Source of the DNA: Emcibacter sp.
GTDB lineage: Bacteria; Pseudomonadota; Alphaproteobacteria; Sphingomonadales; Emcibacteraceae
DNA length: 7,066 nucleotides
NCBI GenBank assembly: GCA_016765435.1
Contig: JAESPY010000002.1
Location: 1 to 7,066 of the forward strand
Direction: 5' to 3'
Positions 4,613 through 7,066 of this stretch are shown in pieces. Within the stretch, counting starts at the first letter, position 1; every line of letters begins with the position of its first letter. The notes below the pieces were generated by a model. The model was given only the letters and a program-made list of their open reading frames with translations, did no database searches and was not told the origin of the DNA. Both the position numbers and the translations under genes were made by a program.

Positions 4613-6232
4613 ATGCACGCAGATCCAGAAGCATTATTTGCACGAAGTAACAATCTGTATACAGGTCGGGGTGATTTGCTGTCTATGTGGCAGGAGATCG
4701 CTCTAAACTTCTATCCAGAGCGTGCCGACTTCACGACGCAGCAATCTGTTGGGGCAGACTTTGCCTCGCATCTGATGAACAGCACGCCTCCTCTCATTCG
4801 CCGGAAGATGACCGACACCATTGGTGCGCTATTGCGGGCTGATAAGTGGTTTGAGATCTCCACAACGCGTGAGGACCAGCTACAAAACGATAGCAAGAAG
4901 TGGTTGGAGAAGCAGACCAAGGTGCAATACCGGGCTATGTATGACCGGAAAGCTAATTTCTCCAAGGTTGCCAAGGCTGGCGATGCTGATATTGGTACGT
5001 TCGGCCAGAATGTGATCTCTATTGATCTGGCCTCAAGTGCTGATGCTCTAATCTACAAGGGTTTCCACCTCCGTGATTGTGTTTGGTGCGAGGATGAGTC
5101 TGGAAAGGTTGATGAGGTCCATGTAAAGTGGAAGCCAACAGCCATTCAACTTAACGGGATGTTCCCTGATAGCGTTTCTGACCAAGTTAAAGAGATGGTA
5201 CGTGGGGGCAAGAAGGCTTACACGGCTATCGAGTGCCTTCACATTGTCATGCCTTGGGCCAATTATGAGCCCAACTTACCCAATCCACTCCCGAACATGC
5301 CGTTTGTGTCTATCCATATGGAGAGCGACACGAAGCAGGTGCTTGAGTTCAAACAGGTTCGCCGTAACCGCTACAACGTGGCTCGCTGGTCAACGGTAAG
5401 TGGTTATCAGTACGCACACAGCCCCGCGACAATGGTTGCTCTCCCTGACGCCCGTATGATCCAATCAATGAGTTTGGTTCTGTTGGATGCTGGGGAGAAG
5501 GGTGTCCAGCCTCCTATGATTGGTGCCCGTGATGCATTCCGGTCAGACCTCAACTTCTATTCGGGCGGGTTTACCTCGGTTGATATGGATGGATTGCGGA
5601 GCGTCAAGGATGCAATCACGTCTATTCCAATGGATAAGACAGGCCTCCCTATGGGCTTCGAGATGCTTGAGGGTGTAAAGCGTGGCATGGCTGACCTGAT
5701 GTTCTTGAATGACCTTAAGTTGCCAAGCCTCGATGGGTCTGAGAAGACTGCGTATGAGTTCCAAAAGCGTGTGCAGGAGGCGGCGCGTAATGCATTGCCA
5801 CTGCTTGAGCCTATTGAGAGTGATTATAACGGCGGTATCTGCGAGAAAACCTTTGGTGTGCTGCTTGATAACGGGTTTTTTGGTCGCCAAGAGGATATTC
5901 CAGAACAATTGCTTGGGCAGGATATTGATTTCCAGTTCAAGTCTCCATTCCGTACCGCGCTAGATCAAGCTGGCGGTGCTAAATTCATTGAAGCCATGCA
6001 GATTATTGAAGCTGGTGCTCAGTTAGACCCCACAGTCACCAATCAAATTGATGTGCACGAGGCCACGCGCGAGAGCCTAGAAGCTATTATCCCTGCCTCA
6101 TGGATGCGAGATGAGAAGGAAGTGGCGGCTATGGTTCAGCAGGACAATGAGCGGCAACAGCAACAGCAGGCTATGGAACAAGCGGGCCAATTAGCCCAAA
6201 TGGCAGGTGCTCTGCCTGAGGGAGTCGCATGA
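4613..6232 (+). CDS. portal protein, head-to-tail connector family
   Basis: Forms the dodecameric ring at the capsid vertex through which DNA is packaged and ejected, and to which the tail is attached. At 539 residues the length is normal for the podoviral connector family (Pfam Head-tail_con, PF12236). The N-terminus is typical: a helix with MWQEIALNFYPERADF (25-40), then ASHLMNSTPPLIRRKMTDTIGA and the DKWFEIST segment (78-84), then residues for the wing and stem. The C-terminus is Gln-rich (509-529, with five Gln at 515-519) and probably a disordered or helical barrel tail. The Shine-Dalgarno is weak (AGG at 4602-4604), and the ATG lies four bases after the previous stop, so translation is probably by coupling. 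The stop overlaps the next start as ATGA. No frame or residue oddity is seen. The family call is from recalled pattern and gene order. Confidence 0.92.
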   Translation: MHADPEALFARSNNLYTGRGDLLSMWQEIALNFYPERADFTTQQSVGADFASHLMNSTPPLIRRKMTDTIGALLRADKWFEISTTREDQLQNDSKKWLEKQTKVQYRAMYDRKANFSKVAKAGDADIGTFGQNVISIDLASSADALIYKGFHLRDCVWCEDESGKVDEVHVKWKPTAIQLNGMFPDSVSDQVKEMVRGGKKAYTAIECLHIVMPWANYEPNLPNPLPNMPFVSIHMESDTKQVLEFKQVRRNRYNVARWSTVSGYQYAHSPATMVALPDARMIQSMSLVLLDAGEKGVQPPMIGARDAFRSDLNFYSGGFTSVDMDGLRSVKDAITSIPMDKTGLPMGFEMLEGVKRGMADLMFLNDLKLPSLDGSEKTAYEFQKRVQEAARNALPLLEPIESDYNGGICEKTFGVLLDNGFFGRQEDIPEQLLGQDIDFQFKSPFRTALDQAGGAKFIEAMQIIEAGAQLDPTVTNQIDVHEATRESLEAIIPASWMRDEKEVAAMVQQDNERQQQQQAMEQAGQLAQMAGALPEGVA

Positions 6233-6585
6233 AACACGAAGAACTAGAGCGTCCAAACCAAGAGGTTTACCGTGGTCGGCCTGATTTGCCCCCTGTATGG
6301 GACGCTTGTATTCCCGGCGTTGCTGCTATCCAAGCCCTAGCGCTGGGTAATGCACACGAGGATCAACAAAAGGAAGCCTTACGGTTTTTAATTGAGGTTG
6401 TGGCTGGTTCATTTGAGCCTAGCTATCGACAAGGAGACCCGCAAGCCACTGCTTTTGCAGAAGGGCGGCGGTTTAATGGCATTCTCATCCAGTCGGTGCT
6501 TAACCAGGACATTAACACCCTGAAGGAGTCCCGGAAGAATAAGAATGCTGACAAGGCGGAATTATCCGCTAAACGGAGCAAATAA
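6229..6585 (+). CDS. Bbp19-like phage protein
   Basis: A 118-residue protein starting within the portal stop (ATGA overlap) with GAGGGAG (6218-6224) four bases upstream, so it is coupled to the portal. Residues 46-92 carry a helical segment LRFLIEVVAGSFEPSY and then DPQATAFAEGRRFNG (70-84). This matches the pattern I recall for the Bbp19-like domain, named after a protein of Bordetella phage BPP-1 encoded near its portal and head genes. The molecular role of that family is not established to my knowledge. The C-terminal 20 residues are Lys-rich and likely disordered. The N-terminus (1-24) is Pro-rich and acidic to neutral. Gene order between portal and scaffold supports a structural or assembly role. 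Confidence 0.75.
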   Translation: MKHEELERPNQEVYRGRPDLPPVWDACIPGVAAIQALALGNAHEDQQKEALRFLIEVVAGSFEPSYRQGDPQATAFAEGRRFNGILIQSVLNQDINTLKESRKNKNADKAELSAKRSK

Positions 6586-6587
6586 TT

Positions 6588-7066
6588 ATGACTGACGAAG
6601 TAACACAAGAAGCCGCACCAGCGGTTGAGACAACACAAACAACTGAACAACCTGCTTCTGAAGCAGTACCAGCGGCCATCCCTGAAGGTGGAGCCCCGGA
6701 AGGTGGTGGTTTGCTGGACCCTAAAGCGGCTGAGGCTGCTGGCGAGGGTATGATAAAGGCCAAGGACGCTGCTAATTGGCGTGAGCAATTTGGTGAGTTG
6801 GATGAAAAGGCGACTAAACGCCTAGGTCGGTTCAATAGCGCCGCTGATGTGTTCAAGTCCTACCAAGAGCTTGAGGCTCGTATGTCTAAAGGTGACGCTA
6901 AAGCCGCCCCGATGCCTGAAGATGAGACAGAAGCGGCTGCTTGGCGTGAGGAGCGCGGTATTCCTGCGACTGCTGAAGGCTACGTAGAGAGTTTTGACCT
7001 ACCAGAGGGCGTTGTATTGGGCGAGGCTGACCAGCCAATGCTTGATGCGGTGTCTAAGGTGGCACA
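6588..7066 (+). CDS. scaffold-like capsid assembly protein, 3' partial
   Basis: An open frame of 159 codons that runs off the window end without a stop. GGAG (6575-6578) lies nine bases before the ATG. The first 55 residues are low-complexity and acidic (Glu, Ala, Pro, Thr, Gly), as is common for scaffold N-termini. Residues 66-100 hold a conserved-looking region, ANWREQFGELDEKATKRLGR, then a helix SAADVFKSYQELEARMSKG. Next is AAAWREERGIPATAEGYVES followed by DLPEG, the pattern I associate with scaffolding/capsid assembly proteins of podophages. Scaffolds line the inside of the prohead and are lost on packaging. It follows portal and the Bbp19-like gene, and the major capsid gene would be expected next. 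The C-terminal capsid-binding part is not visible. Confidence 0.8.
   Translation, partial: MTDEVTQEAAPAVETTQTTEQPASEAVPAAIPEGGAPEGGGLLDPKAAEAAGEGMIKAKDAANWREQFGELDEKATKRLGRFNSAADVFKSYQELEARMSKGDAKAAPMPEDETEAAAWREERGIPATAEGYVESFDLPEGVVLGEADQPMLDAVSKVA

Noticed and set aside
5543..5908. Minus-strand open frame of 121 codons inside the portal gene
   Set aside because: It lies wholly opposite a firmly identified portal gene, its product matches nothing recognisable, and every supported gene is on the plus strand.
6151..6170. CAA/CAG triplet run in the portal gene as a tandem repeat element
   Set aside because: It simply encodes the Gln-rich C-terminus that is common in portal proteins.
6423..6856. 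Two minus-strand open frames opposite the Bbp19-like and scaffold-like genes
   Set aside because: They arise from the Ala/Glu-rich codons of the plus-strand genes; composition is low-complexity Ser/Ala/Pro.
1..7066. tRNA genes, CRISPR arrays, insertion sequences, integrase or attachment sites
   Set aside because: No cloverleaf, regularly spaced repeat, transposase/integrase motif or terminal inverted repeat was seen on reading either strand; the window does not show whether the phage is temperate.

Overview
This window is most likely part of a tailed-phage genome, or a prophage, with the short-tailed (podovirus-like) virion plan. All supported genes lie on the plus strand, are tightly packed and are mostly preceded by Shine-Dalgarno sequences. 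The diagnostic genes are a terminase small-subunit-like protein, a complete large terminase, a portal of the podoviral head-to-tail connector family, a Bbp19-like protein and the start of a scaffold-like protein. The host cannot be named from this sequence. The sigma70-like promoter elements and ordinary Shine-Dalgarno sites fit a bacterial, probably proteobacterial, host, but that is inference.

Layout. Bases 1-2592 hold a run of eight small genes of unknown function. A good sigma70-like promoter (TTGACC, 17-bp spacer, TACAAT) leads into a 98-residue beta-rich protein. Next come a 62-residue protein with an internal repeat, a 75-residue mini P-loop protein with Walker A-like and Walker B-like motifs, and two short orphans (88 and 64 residues). 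The run ends with three adjacent genes (154, 122 and 130 residues) that look like tandem paralogues: they share an ED-x-[IV]-G-[IL] block, a G-[DE] strand block and a GLVF[RK] block at conserved spacing. Two of the three carry an N-terminal membrane anchor and the middle one does not. Five of the eight genes use the same AAAGGAT ribosome-binding heptamer at a constant distance from the start.

Bases 2593-2713 are a non-coding, AT-rich spacer holding an imperfect 20-bp direct repeat with TATAACATA cores, probably a promoter or operator for what follows. Bases 2714-7066 are the packaging and head module in the usual order: TerS-like, TerL, a small glycine-zipper protein, portal, Bbp19-like protein and scaffold-like protein (cut by the window end). 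The major capsid gene is expected just downstream. These genes abut or overlap by a few bases, so they are probably one translationally coupled operon.

Functionally, TerS and TerL would recognise and pump DNA through the portal ring into a prohead built on the scaffold. The small genes before them have no recognisable function. The most interesting material is the three-gene paralogue cluster and the mini P-loop protein, whose Walker A has its arginine at the same place as in TerL.
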